Assembly (NCBI GenBank): GCA_021821055.1
Contig: JAKACX010000003.1
Span: forward strand, 36,156-100,155
Direction of reading: 5' to 3'
DNA: 64,000 bases
Origin: Bacillota bacterium
GTDB taxonomy: Bacteria > Bacillota > Bacilli > Alicyclobacillales > SLC66
This document shows positions 37,901-47,724 of this stretch, one piece after another. The notes under the pieces are model-generated. The model ran no database searches, was not told the origin of the DNA, and saw only the letters and a list, made by a program, of their open reading frames with translations. The position numbers and the translations under genes were made by a program. Position 1 is the first letter of the stretch; the number at the start of each line of letters is the position of its first letter.

Positions 37901-39523
37901 TCAGGAAGTGGATGTGGGCGACGAGGATGTCGAAGTGGAAGACGTGGTCGTGCTGGTCGAAGAGGAACTGGATGTCGTGATACTCCAGGACGAGCCATTC
38001 CAGGAACTCTGTATACCGAGATGGCTGAGCGCCTTGAAGACCCAGTAGATCGGCATGTAGGTCGTCTTGTTGCCGTGGGCCGGATCGACCGCGACCTGGC
38101 TGTACGCACTTTGCACGAGTTGGCCGTTGATCACAATCTGACTCGTTCCCTGGCCGGGACTGACACCTGTCAGAGACGGGGTGAACGGCGATCCGGAAGT
38201 CGACATGTTCCACACCTTGCCGTTCCACGAGCTTGTGATCCCTTGCTGCTTGAGGATCTGCATCAAATACCAGATCGGCATGAACGTGGTCATGTTCCCG
38301 TGAACAGGGTCCTTCCCGAGCAACGCATGGGCCACCTGCTCACGCTGTCCGTTCCACAGGATCTGCCTCTGATTCGAGGGCAGGTTCGGATTGGCAATGA
38401 CGATATCCTGCGCACCGGTGACAGGGACGGACAGACGCCCGTTATTCACCTTCGCCGGCACAGGCATCCACATTCCGCTGGAGAGAACCTTGTAGACCAG
38501 AGCCGAAGCCGGAATAGCCTTGTTGGAAATGGACAGTGTCGCAGGCGTCGTGGGCGCGGCGCCGTTAAAGTTCACGCCAAAGCCCGCGACCGGCGTCATC
38601 CCGGATGGCGCTCCGCCCTGCAGACTCGACAGGGGCGCCTGATTGACCGTGACATTCTGGCTCGACGTAAAGGAGCCAGCTTGAATCGAGAGTGAGAGGA
38701 AGCTGTCCGTCGTATGCGCGTTCACCGTTCCGCCAGACGAACTGATGGAGGCGGATGTAAGGTTCAATGAGAACGCGGACGACGTGACCGTGCTCTGGAA
38801 GCCCGTTACGCCGCTCGGCAGTGTTGGCGTTGGCGTTGGTGTAGGCGTCGGTGTTGGCGTCGGTGTTGGCGTCGGCGTTGGCGTTGGCGTTGGTGTAGGC
38901 GTCGGTGTTGGCGTCGGTGTTGTGGTAGGCGCCGACACGATCTTCAGCGCGTACATCGCGTTTGCCGTCGAATTGTTCTTGTCCGTCACGACGCCGTCGA
39001 ACGAAATCGTTCCGGCGGAGGCCGGCGTGCCCGAGACGTTGCCGTCGCTCCACACCTTGATGCCGCTGGAACCGCCGGACAACGCGTACACATTGCCCAC
39101 CACGCTGTGCTGGTACACATTGTCAACCACAGTCGGCTGGTACACATTGCCTGTCACCGTGGAACCGGAACTGGTCGTCAACAAAGACGGAACTCCGTAT
39201 ACCTTGCCGACAACGGAACCCGCCTGCGGCGTAGCGCTGGAATAGACGCTCCCGACGACTGACGGGGCCATGCCATCGATTTTCGGAACCGACCACGTGT
39301 ACGGCGAGGTTCCACCCGTGATGAAGTCACTCAGAGATGTGCCTGTAATCGGGACTCCAACCGTCCCGGGAATCGTGGTGCTGAGGAACATCGATCCGCT
39401 GGTAGTAGTTGCCGCGAACGCGGCAGGCGCCGTCGCGAGCGCAGGGAGAGTGACCGACAGAACCATGCAAACGGACGCCCGCCGTGAACGTCTTCTTCCC
39501 GGTGGCTTTTGTTTCTCCTGCAT
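37901..39523 (-). CDS. Secreted protein with Thr-Pro linker, paralog of 29538-31109
   Basis: ATG 39523 with AAGGAGGG SD; ATTTSGSMFLSTTIPGTVGVPITGTSLSDFITGGTSPYTWSVPKIDG and repeats RQILWNGQREQVAHALLGKDPVHGNMTTFMPIWYLMQIL / INGQLVQSAYSQVAVDPAHGNKTTYMPIYWVFKAL. Confidence 0.8.
   Translation of the reverse strand: MQEKQKPPGRRRSRRASVCMVLSVTLPALATAPAAFAATTTSGSMFLSTTIPGTVGVPITGTSLSDFITGGTSPYTWSVPKIDGMAPSVVGSVYSSATPQAGSVVGKVYGVPSLLTTSSGSTVTGNVYQPTVVDNVYQHSVVGNVYALSGGSSGIKVWSDGNVSGTPASAGTISFDGVVTDKNNSTANAMYALKIVSAPTTTPTPTPTPTPTPTPTPTPTPTPTPTPTPTPTPTLPSGVTGFQSTVTSSAFSLNLTSASISSSGGTVNAHTTDSFLSLSIQAGSFTSSQNVTVNQAPLSSLQGGAPSGMTPVAGFGVNFNGAAPTTPATLSISNKAIPASALVYKVLSSGMWMPVPAKVNNGRLSVPVTGAQDIVIANPNLPSNQRQILWNGQREQVAHALLGKDPVHGNMTTFMPIWYLMQILKQQGITSSWNGKVWNMSTSGSPFTPSLTGVSPGQGTSQIVINGQLVQSAYSQVAVDPAHGNKTTYMPIYWVFKALSHLGIQSSWNGSSWSITTSSSSSTSTTTSSTSTSSSPTSTS
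38817..38934. repeat. Short 6-bp-periodic tandem repeat encoding a (Thr-Pro)n linker
   Basis: Degenerate GGYGTY units repeated through the interval, in frame within 37901-39523. Confidence 0.9.
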
Positions 39524-39754
39524 CTGTGAAGTCCCTCCTTGAGTCGAGTAAAATCGGGACACCTACCCCGAGCCGTCCACACCTCCCACCCTGAGAGTCA
39601 TGTGAACACCCCGACAACAAAAGCGAGACCCCTGCTCGCAAAGCCTCCCTGAACCGACCTGAGATTGAATCTTCAGCAAATCGGAGCGAGAAATGTATTG
39701 TGCGTTTCTATTTTTCGACGAGACGTGTTGCGAGGTTAGGATAGCCCCAAGGCG

Positions 39755-39781
39755 GAGAAAAATCAATAAGTGGATTCTGAG
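39755..39781 (-). promoter_or_regulatory. Upstream element CTCAGAATCCACTTATTGATTTTTCTC, shared with the paralog at 29.5 kb
   Basis: 23/27 identity to plus strand element beginning at 29418. Confidence 0.45.
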
Positions 39782-40106
39782 ACAAGCCGCCGCGCAGGGC
39801 GGCGCACAGCGGATCGGCCGGCAGGATGGCTGCGCTCGCCATCGGGCGGGGCGCCTGCAGGCACGGCCACGCCGGGCCCGGTTCCTCACTTCACGGGCTT
39901 GTGCCGAGTCCAAAAGCCAGCCGTGATGATAGAACGAGAATTGCGATGGACAGAGCAAGCGGTCAAGACCTGGCGATCGAACGCGCCAAGATGCACCTTT
40001 CCCTGCACTCGGGCGCCCAATCCCCTCGCACGGACCCCTCGACCACGGTGCACCTCCTCGTGATGCAACCCCGTCGCTTCATGAGATGAGCGGCGGCATC
40101 AATGGG

Positions 40107-41030
40107 TCATCGCGGGAACCGCCGCCTCACCCGGCGACCCCGCTTTGGCAGTCCTTCCTCACCGTACAGCCACCGTCGCGCCGAGACAAACCTATTGTCC
40201 AATCGATCCTTAAGCACCCCCGAGATCCCCCCGAACTTCACCCCCGCGTCCCGTCCGGACGCCTCTGCGAGTATCCGGTCGCGCCGCTCGGACACCTCGT
40301 CCAGCGGCATGCCTTCTCTATCGGCCTGCCTGTTCAAGGCGAGCAACGCCTCCACGGCGGAGGGACCGATACTCTCATTGGCGGTGTACTCACCGGAGAG
40401 TTGCGCATGGAATTCGTCCAGACCCACGGTGTGAAAGAACTGTTCCACAGTCCCTTTCCCGTACGCACGCCAGAGAACGCGGTCGGCGCCAAACACCCCT
40501 TGGAACCCTGCCACGATCCTCGAATAATCAAAGCAAAACCGCCAGCCCGCGGGCGCCACAAACTCTCCCTGCAGGATGATGCCGTCCACAAACTCCTCCA
40601 CGCTCTGCGTAAGTCCGTACTTGATCAGTTCGGCGTACAAGGAATTCGCGTAACTTGCCCATTCTCTAAAAAAGACCACCACGTAGGCGTCATAGCCCAA
40701 GGAATCCGCAAGGGACTTCACGACACTCATCCGCTCAGGCCGACAGTAGAGATACTCGAAGTCTTCCGAGGAGAGGATGACCGTCGAGTGACCGGCGCTT
40801 GCGATCTCCTCCCGAAGCGCGTTCACGTCGCCCAGGGAGGGCTCGAACCTGGGGTCGTCATTCAACTGCCACGCCAGGTTGTGATGCCCGGAAAACATGG
40901 AACTTCTTCCCGCCCGGGGAATGCAGACCCCGCGCTCCCCCAACTCCGCCTCCATGGTCGTCAGGATAGTCTGCAACGACGTGGTGCCAGTCTTGTGCGT
41001 ACCGATGTGCAGGAAGAGTGATTTGCCCAT
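40107..41030 (-). CDS. Sulfotransferase-like P-loop protein
   Basis: MGKSLFLHIGTHKTGTTSLQTIL (5'-PSB/P-loop-like HxGTHKTGTTSLQ); located in glycan locus. Confidence 0.75.
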   Translation of the reverse strand: MGKSLFLHIGTHKTGTTSLQTILTTMEAELGERGVCIPRAGRSSMFSGHHNLAWQLNDDPRFEPSLGDVNALREEIASAGHSTVILSSEDFEYLYCRPERMSVVKSLADSLGYDAYVVVFFREWASYANSLYAELIKYGLTQSVEEFVDGIILQGEFVAPAGWRFCFDYSRIVAGFQGVFGADRVLWRAYGKGTVEQFFHTVGLDEFHAQLSGEYTANESIGPSAVEALLALNRQADREGMPLDEVSERRDRILAEASGRDAGVKFGGISGVLKDRLDNRFVSARRWLYGEEGLPKRGRRVRRRFPR

Positions 41031-41239
41031 TCTGGTCAAGCCTCCACGTGCGGATGGCGCTGCGCGTCTCACCCCTGCCACCGCTGCAAACTTGGCTCCT
41101 GTCGCTGCCTGCCATCGACCGTTGAGCAGTCCTGCCATTATTTCCATGGTATCCTGCGCAACTCCCAACTGAGTGTGCCCTCGTACATTCGCTCACAAAG
41201 ATCGCGAAAATCCGCAGAAGCATCCCCAGATCACCTGGG

Positions 41240-42285
41240 CCGCCTTGCCGCCACCCCCTTGGCAGCAGCCTCTTGAGATATTCTACGTCGGCCTTCGTTT
41301 GATTGCGGTTAACGATCAACACAGGCAGTTTTTGCTGTTCCAAAATGTCTGACGGATCCAGGAAGCCAAGATATGCTAAATTGAGACTCAGCGCGGCAAT
41401 GCGCAACGCATCGCCGTTTACATCCATACCAGCTATCTGTCGCGCGATGATTCCCTTAAGAAATTCCTGATCTACATGCACCTCAGGATGGGAAGCAATA
41501 TGGTAGCGCACGATACGCTTAAAGCATTCCACAAGGAAAATTCCGGACCCGCAAGCAGAATCCATTACGCGGGGCTCATGGCGAAGGCGCTCGACGGTCA
41601 ATGTATGGGACAATACAAAATCCGCAAGCGACGTGGGCGTGTAGTGAGTGCTGTTGTCTTTGACCTGAATCCTGCTGGTTTGAGCAGTGTTTTCAGAGTG
41701 AAAGAACTCTTCATGGATGTTCCTGATGAGCTCAACGGGAATTACGTCAAACTTGTACGCCCATAAGAATAACCGCGATTGTTGACCGACGTCTCCGATC
41801 AGCAGCCTTCGCAAGCACTGTAGGTGGGCTTCCTTCACGATGTGGATCTCCAACTCATCGTGAGGGAACATATCGCCATAAAAATCCACTGATAATTGGT
41901 TGAATATGGCGCATATAAACTCCTTTTAAAGCCTCACACGGAATTGTAATTCTTATCCACCAATGCCTTGTAGTAGTCGGCCGTCAATATACCCCGATCT
42001 TCAAGATGACGAATAAAAATGGAACGGGCAATCAGGGTGTGCGCGGACCGAATGTTGCGACCTCCCAGACCGAGTTTTGTGAGTTCGGACCGAACCGTCT
42101 TCAGGTCCTCCATGAATCGCCAGTCCGCTCTTCCGTCGGTGGTCCGAAACCGCTCCGATCTGAAGAACAGCCCAGACTCTATGTTCTCTCGTGTACAGAA
42201 TTTCAACCGATCCTGTATATCCGCTACAGAACGAACGATTTCCAGATGAACGCCCTGGGATTGTGGACTGGCTGATCTTAGAAGA
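41240..42285 (-). pseudogene. Decayed N6-adenine DNA methyltransferase / type II (IIG-like) restriction-modification gene
   Basis: N-terminal fragment LGLGGRNIRSAHTLIARSIFIRHLEDRGILTADYYKAL (41934-42206) and methylase core THYTPTSLADFVLSHTL..VMDSACGSGIFLVECFKRIVRY..MDVNGDALRIAALSLNLAYLG in another frame; both ends truncated. Confidence 0.8.
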
Positions 42286-43444
42286 GGGAGATCACGCTGA
42301 CGGGAGATCCCTTCTCGTCCTTTCTGAAAGTTTCAATCAAGAGCGAGAAGTCATCTAACCCGCGCCAATCTACGATTTTGAAGCCGTCATATCCCGCAAT
42401 TGAAGACACTGGCCCGTCGTCCCGCAAGAGACCCTCAAACTCGCCCTGTGCAGTGGATACGACAAAATTATTGTGTTTTGTTAAGTGAACCGCATATTGC
42501 TTGGCTGCCGCGTCGGCGTCGCAGTCGACCAATAGCAGCCTATCGCCAGACTTCATGTTGCCAATGATCATTTTCGAAGTCCGATAAAGCGATCTGATAT
42601 TCCGACGACAATGCACAACAAAGAGCAATGGTGTCTTGTGATGACCACTCGTGCCGGGCAACTCGAAGCTCATCTGAAACAGTCTGCGGTTCAACCACTT
42701 TTCGTTCAGCAACTCCAGATTCCATTCGTCACGCGTTGTATTGCCAGGCTCTTCCGCGCGTGTCTTGGATTCCAGATGAATGAGTGTGGAATTTGCTTCA
42801 TACCATACGACTCTTCCAGCTTCGATGACTTTTAGGCACAAATCGATGTCCTCTGCCGAGAAGACGTACCGCTCATCGAACATACCGATTGCATCAAACA
42901 GCTCCCGTTCAATCATAAAAGCTGCACCTGTGACTGCAGGATACGGCCGAGAGATCAAAACGTTCGGATCATCATGGGCCATCCCCCTATAAACGTGCAC
43001 CGGGTGAAGCGGAAAAATCCCCTCTGTCGCAAACACAATACCTGCATGCTGAATCGTCATGTCAGGGTACAGCAGACGGGAACCAACTAGACCGATGGCC
43101 GGATTGGCCTTGAAGGCACTCAGCATCGGGCTGATCCAGTCCGAAAAGGTCACCGTGTCGTTGTTAAGAAAAACGATATGCCTCCCGGAACTCGCTTGTG
43201 CTCCGAGGTTGCATATCCGAGAGAAACTGATGTTGGTCGGCTGGCGAAGAATCGAGACACTCTTTCCAAGAGCATTTTCCACTTGATCTATGGTCCCCGG
43301 GGTAGATCCGTTATCAACAATAAGCACTTCAACAATGTATTGTTGAGGAATATATGGAAGTAAAGATGTTACACACTGAACTGTAAGTTCCGGCTTATTG
43401 TACTGCGTGATCAGAATGGATATGTCTACCGACTTCGAACACAT
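42278..43444 (-). CDS. Glycosyltransferase family 2
   Basis: ISILITQYNKPELTVQCVTSLLPYIPQQYIVEVLIVDNGSTPGT; FLNNDTVTFSDW; strong SD. Confidence 0.92.
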   Translation of the reverse strand: MCSKSVDISILITQYNKPELTVQCVTSLLPYIPQQYIVEVLIVDNGSTPGTIDQVENALGKSVSILRQPTNISFSRICNLGAQASSGRHIVFLNNDTVTFSDWISPMLSAFKANPAIGLVGSRLLYPDMTIQHAGIVFATEGIFPLHPVHVYRGMAHDDPNVLISRPYPAVTGAAFMIERELFDAIGMFDERYVFSAEDIDLCLKVIEAGRVVWYEANSTLIHLESKTRAEEPGNTTRDEWNLELLNEKWLNRRLFQMSFELPGTSGHHKTPLLFVVHCRRNIRSLYRTSKMIIGNMKSGDRLLLVDCDADAAAKQYAVHLTKHNNFVVSTAQGEFEGLLRDDGPVSSIAGYDGFKIVDWRGLDDFSLLIETFRKDEKGSPVSVISLF

Positions 43445-43486
43445 AGTTATTCCCTCCTTCGCTGAGTGTGGTTGCTCTTGGTAAGT

Positions 43487-44794
43487 CTACCCCAAGGCGT
43501 CTCGCAGGTTCTGGATCAGATAGTCCATCCTTCTTTCGTCAATACCCGGATAAACCCCCACCCAGAACGTTCTTTCCATGACTGCATCCGTATTTTCCAA
43601 GGAACTTGCGACACGGAAATTGACACCTCTAAAGGCCAGTTGTTTCGTCAAATTGCCCCCAAACAGCAATCGAGTGCCAATGCCACGCTCATTCAGAGCC
43701 TCAGTAAGTGTGCGCCTGTCCCGAAACCCGTCTCTCCTGAGGGTGATGGGAAACCCAAACCATGAGGGATCCGCATTCTCTTCCGGTTCTGGAAGTATGA
43801 TACGGTCCTCCAGGTCTCGCAACCCACTGTATAGTGCACTAAAATTGCTTTTCCGGGATGAAATAAATCCTGGGAGTTTCTTTAGTTGCGCAAGCCCGAT
43901 CGCCGCCTGCATGTCTGTCACCTTCAAATTATACCCCAGGTGTGAGTAGACGTACTTGTGGTCGTATCCGTAAGGCAGGTCGCCAAACTGTTGCTGAAAT
44001 CGGACTCCACAAGTATTGTCGCACCCGGGATCGCACCAGCAATCACGCCCCCAGTCCCGAAATGACTCAACAATTCTCTTCAAGGACGGACTGTCAGTCA
44101 GTACAGCCCCTCCTTCCCCCATCGTAATGTGGTGCGCCGGATAGAAACTGACGGTCGCGATATCGCCAAACGTCCCTACCTGACGGCCAAGATAGGTCGA
44201 TCCCACCGCGTCACACGCATCCTCTATCAGGAAGAGATCGTGGCGTTTTGCAAAATCAGACACGACCTGCACATTAAATGTGTTGCCCAAGGTATGCGCA
44301 AGTACAATCGCTCCAGTCCGTTCTGAAAAGGCAGCCTGAAGCAAGGTCTCATCTACATTGTAGGTTGGGAACTTGACGTCAATGAAGACGGGCACCAGGC
44401 GATTCTGGACGATTGGGGCAACGGTCGTGGGGAAACCAGCGGCGACGGTGATGACTTCGTCACCGGGAAGCAGTCGCTTGCCGCCCAAGGACGGAGATGT
44501 AAGTGCAGAGATGGCTAACAAATTCGCGGAGGACCCTGAGTTGGTCAAAATTGCGGCACGAACGCCCATGAATTTTGAGAATTCCTTCTCAAACTCCGCG
44601 GCAAATCGCCCACTCGTCCACCAGCCGTCCAAGACGGCGTCCACAGCAAGACACATCTCTTCGGCATCAAACACTTTCCCCGAAACGGGAACGTTCGTAG
44701 GATCGTTCGCGGGCATCAACGTGGGCGCAGATTCGCGAATCAGGTCAGCGATTTTCTGTCTCACCGACGCGTTTTGCTCGTTCACCTTGTCCAA
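43487..44794 (-). CDS. rfbH: CDP-6-deoxy-4-hexulose 3-dehydrase (E1, RfbH/AscC type)
   Basis: DegT fold with [16 protein letters not shown] (His in place of the PLP Lys) and [18 protein letters not shown] [2Fe-2S] region, both E1 hallmarks. Confidence 0.93.
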   Translation of the reverse strand: MDKVNEQNASVRQKIADLIRESAPTLMPANDPTNVPVSGKVFDAEEMCLAVDAVLDGWWTSGRFAAEFEKEFSKFMGVRAAILTNSGSSANLLAISALTSPSLGGKRLLPGDEVITVAAGFPTTVAPIVQNRLVPVFIDVKFPTYNVDETLLQAAFSERTGAIVLAHTLGNTFNVQVVSDFAKRHDLFLIEDACDAVGSTYLGRQVGTFGDIATVSFYPAHHITMGEGGAVLTDSPSLKRIVESFRDWGRDCWCDPGCDNTCGVRFQQQFGDLPYGYDHKYVYSHLGYNLKVTDMQAAIGLAQLKKLPGFISSRKSNFSALYSGLRDLEDRIILPEPEENADPSWFGFPITLRRDGFRDRRTLTEALNERGIGTRLLFGGNLTKQLAFRGVNFRVASSLENTDAVMERTFWVGVYPGIDERRMDYLIQNLRDALG

Positions 44795-44825
44795 ACATCC
44801 TCTCGGGCTTGATGGGCGCCACCCT

Positions 44826-45953
44826 CTACGGCGTCCATGCCAGACGTTCACGCTCGGCTGCCGCGACATAGTTCGAAATGTATGTGAGGCCCCGCTCCAG
44901 ATCAACAGAAGACAGGTAATACGTTTGGTACCAACTGACGACTTCCCTGATCCCCTCGTCCAACGTGAACACAGGGCGCCATCTCAATTCAGATGCTGCT
45001 TTTGTCCAGTCCAGCTTCAACAGGTTTGCCTCCGGCATTGTTTGTGGACCAGATTCTACGATACTGTACGATCCGCCCCACTGGTTCCCGACACGACTCG
45101 TAAATTCCCTCACCGATAACGCATTTGAGGCCACGGGCCCGAAGTTCCACTGACCAACAAACTTGGCCGGACTTAAATACATCTCCGCCGCGAGGGAAAG
45201 GTAACCAGATAGCGGCTCCAGCACGTATTGCCACGGACGTACAGATCCAGGGTTACGCAGATGAATCGGCGCCCCCTCGACAAGGGACCGCACGATATCC
45301 GGCACAAGACGCTCGTCCGCCCAGTCTCCACCGCCATAGACGTTTCCTGCGCGTACCGTTGCTATCCCAACTTCCTTATGGTGGAACGTGGGTTGCTGAT
45401 ACACTGCCGTCAGCAGGTCGGCGCAGGCCTTACTGGAACTATAGGGATCGAGTCCCCCCAAAGCATCGTTTTCCCGATATGCAAACACCCATTCTCGGTT
45501 ACTGTAAACCTTGTCACTCGTGACATTGACGACGGCCCTTGTTCTATCCGCCCGCCGGACGGCCTCCAAGAGATTGACCGTGCCCATGACGTTTGTCGAA
45601 AAGGTATCTCTTGGATTTCTGTAGGAACGGCGAACCAACGCTTGCGCAGCCAAGTGCAGTACAATATCAGGCTCGTACTTGGCCACCACCCTTTGGAGAC
45701 CGTCGAAGTCACGCACATCCCCGTCAATATGGTCGATCTGGGCATCCATACCCAATGCCGTAAACATACTTGGATTCGTTTCGGGAGGTAGCGCAAATCC
45801 AATGACGTTAGCCCCCATTTGCAGAAGCCAAAGACACAGCCACGTTCCCTTAAAGCCGGTGTCGCCCGTCACAAGAACCGTCTTGCCTCTGTAAACATTC
45901 CCGAATAGTCCTTCCAAGGGGGCGTGACCTCCGGCGATCAAGGTATTTTCCAA
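44826..45953 (-). CDS. rfbG: CDP-glucose 4,6-dehydratase
   Basis: [43 protein letters not shown]; adjacent to rfbF and rfbH. Confidence 0.93.
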   Translation of the reverse strand: MENTLIAGGHAPLEGLFGNVYRGKTVLVTGDTGFKGTWLCLWLLQMGANVIGFALPPETNPSMFTALGMDAQIDHIDGDVRDFDGLQRVVAKYEPDIVLHLAAQALVRRSYRNPRDTFSTNVMGTVNLLEAVRRADRTRAVVNVTSDKVYSNREWVFAYRENDALGGLDPYSSSKACADLLTAVYQQPTFHHKEVGIATVRAGNVYGGGDWADERLVPDIVRSLVEGAPIHLRNPGSVRPWQYVLEPLSGYLSLAAEMYLSPAKFVGQWNFGPVASNALSVREFTSRVGNQWGGSYSIVESGPQTMPEANLLKLDWTKAASELRWRPVFTLDEGIREVVSWYQTYYLSSVDLERGLTYISNYVAAAERERLAWTP

Positions 45954-46708
45954 GGTGCATTCCCGCTCTTCCAGAGACCATCGAGAAGCATTTTGTCACG
46001 AAGTGTATCCATGGCCTGCCAGAATCCACGGTGACGGAAGGCAGCAAGCTGCCCCTGCGCGGCCAGGTTTCTTAATGGCTCTTGCTCGAAAATGGTTTCA
46101 TCGCCGGTGATATACTCGAATATCCCCGGCTCCAGGACAAAATAACCCCCATTGACCCAAGCCCCGTCGCCAGGTGGTTTCTCCACAAATGATCGCACGG
46201 TGGAGTCCGGCCCCATTTCCAGAGCGCCGAACCTCCCTGAGGGCTGAATGGCCGATACAGTTGCTATCTTACCATGTCCTTCGTGAAATGAGAGCAGATC
46301 ATTTAGATTGATGTTGGAGAGACCGTCACCATACGTCAGGAAAAATTTCTCATTCCCCACGTAGGGCGCAATTCTCTTGATCCGCCCTCCGGTCATTGAG
46401 GACAACCCAGTATCCACCAACGTCACACGCCATGGCTCCGCAGCGTTGAAGTGTACCTCCGAGGCATTTGTCCTCAAGTCAAAAGTCACGTCACTGTTGT
46501 GCAAAAAATAATTTGCAAAGTACTCCTTTACCACATAGCCCTTGTAGCCAAGGCAAATGATGAAATCGTTGTATCCATAATGACTGTAGTGTTTCATGAT
46601 ATGCCAGAGGATTGGCTTGTCCCCCACCTCTACCATCGGCTTGGGTTTCAGAACGGTCTCTTCACTGAGCCTGGTTCCCAGCCCGCCGGCCAGAATGACA
46701 ACTTTCAT
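45938..46708 (-). CDS. rfbF: Glucose-1-phosphate cytidylyltransferase
   Basis: MKVVILAGGLGTRLSEETVLKPKPMVEVGDKPILWHIMKHYSHYGYNDFIICLGYKG. Confidence 0.96.
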   Translation of the reverse strand: MKVVILAGGLGTRLSEETVLKPKPMVEVGDKPILWHIMKHYSHYGYNDFIICLGYKGYVVKEYFANYFLHNSDVTFDLRTNASEVHFNAAEPWRVTLVDTGLSSMTGGRIKRIAPYVGNEKFFLTYGDGLSNINLNDLLSFHEGHGKIATVSAIQPSGRFGALEMGPDSTVRSFVEKPPGDGAWVNGGYFVLEPGIFEYITGDETIFEQEPLRNLAAQGQLAAFRHRGFWQAMDTLRDKMLLDGLWKSGNAPWKIP

Positions 46709-46774
46709 GTAACATTCTCCCAATCCTAACAATGGATTCAGTGCCAACCCGGCACGTTCATACAAGACGGTCTC

Positions 46775-47707
46775 TTAAGAGTTGTCTTTGGAATTCATCG
46801 CATTCTCGGAATGATCGGCCTCCATTCGCCTGATGCCGTCTGCCAGACTGACGATAGGCTGCCATCCCGGCAACCACCGCCCAGTTCGCCACGGGACCAT
46901 GACCTCTCGCTTTCGGTATGCGCGGCCACCCCACTGTACCTGCAAATTGACCTGCGCAATGTCGGCGTACATTTCTACCACTTCCCTCAATTTATACAGT
47001 TCCGTCGATGACACGGAGTATTCTTCCCGGCAATCCGTGGTATTCAGCAGTCTTTCGGCAGCAACGACATACGCCTGCACCACATCATCGATGTATACCA
47101 AATCGACGAACTGCTCCCCTGGCGACATCAGGATTGAGTCCTGCCGCTCTGCGGAATCCCTGAGCAGTGTGAAAAGTTTTCTCCTTCTGTCACCAGGGCC
47201 ATAAGTATCGCTTAACTTCAAGGTAATCACCTTCAAATGTGATGACTCGACATAGAATGCGATTATGGCCTCGAATGCCTGCTTTGTCGCTGCGTATAAA
47301 GAGACCGGGTTGTAGGCGTCACCATTATAGTGCTGCCATGATGTCCCTGTGTTAATGAAGTTTCTCACACCGTTTTCAAGCATCGCGTCGACCAATTTCG
47401 CCCCGAATGCGATGTTGCTTTCAATCAATAATGGTATGTCCCCGCGTTTGTGCTCCGCCTGAAACAAGGAAGCGAGATGAAAAACGATTTGCGGATTAGC
47501 CGCTCCGATGATGTCATAGAGATCTCCACCGTTACGGTGCCCGTCCATGACATGAAGTTCAATCTTGTTTGCCATTCTCGCCAAGGCACTGACACTCGAT
47601 TCCCGGCGAATGAGAGCGTGAACATCCCATCCCATACCCACGAGCCTGGCGACAACATGAGATCCAATGTATCCAGTGGCTCCAGTCACGAGTGCAACTC
47701 TTTTCAT
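46775..47707 (-). CDS. NAD-dependent epimerase/dehydratase (reductase-like, possible CDP-sugar 4-ketoreductase)
   Basis: MKRVALVTGATGYIGSHVVARLVGMGWDVHAL; extended SDR; position between rfbF and epimerase gene. Confidence 0.82.
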   Translation of the reverse strand: MKRVALVTGATGYIGSHVVARLVGMGWDVHALIRRESSVSALARMANKIELHVMDGHRNGGDLYDIIGAANPQIVFHLASLFQAEHKRGDIPLLIESNIAFGAKLVDAMLENGVRNFINTGTSWQHYNGDAYNPVSLYAATKQAFEAIIAFYVESSHLKVITLKLSDTYGPGDRRRKLFTLLRDSAERQDSILMSPGEQFVDLVYIDDVVQAYVVAAERLLNTTDCREEYSVSSTELYKLREVVEMYADIAQVNLQVQWGGRAYRKREVMVPWRTGRWLPGWQPIVSLADGIRRMEADHSENAMNSKDNS

Positions 47708-47724
47708 GGCCGTCCGCCCTTCCG

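Noticed and set aside
39523-39781. Second c-di-GMP riboswitch in the leader of the secreted paralog
   Set aside because: No GGCAAACC or GACGCAAAGCC core; only a short GCGAG/CTCGC stem is visible
40858-41889. 343-aa ORF as one intact methyltransferase
   Set aside because: Methylase similarity stops about two thirds in; the rest is antiparallel-frame reading into the sulfotransferase gene, so treated as pseudogene
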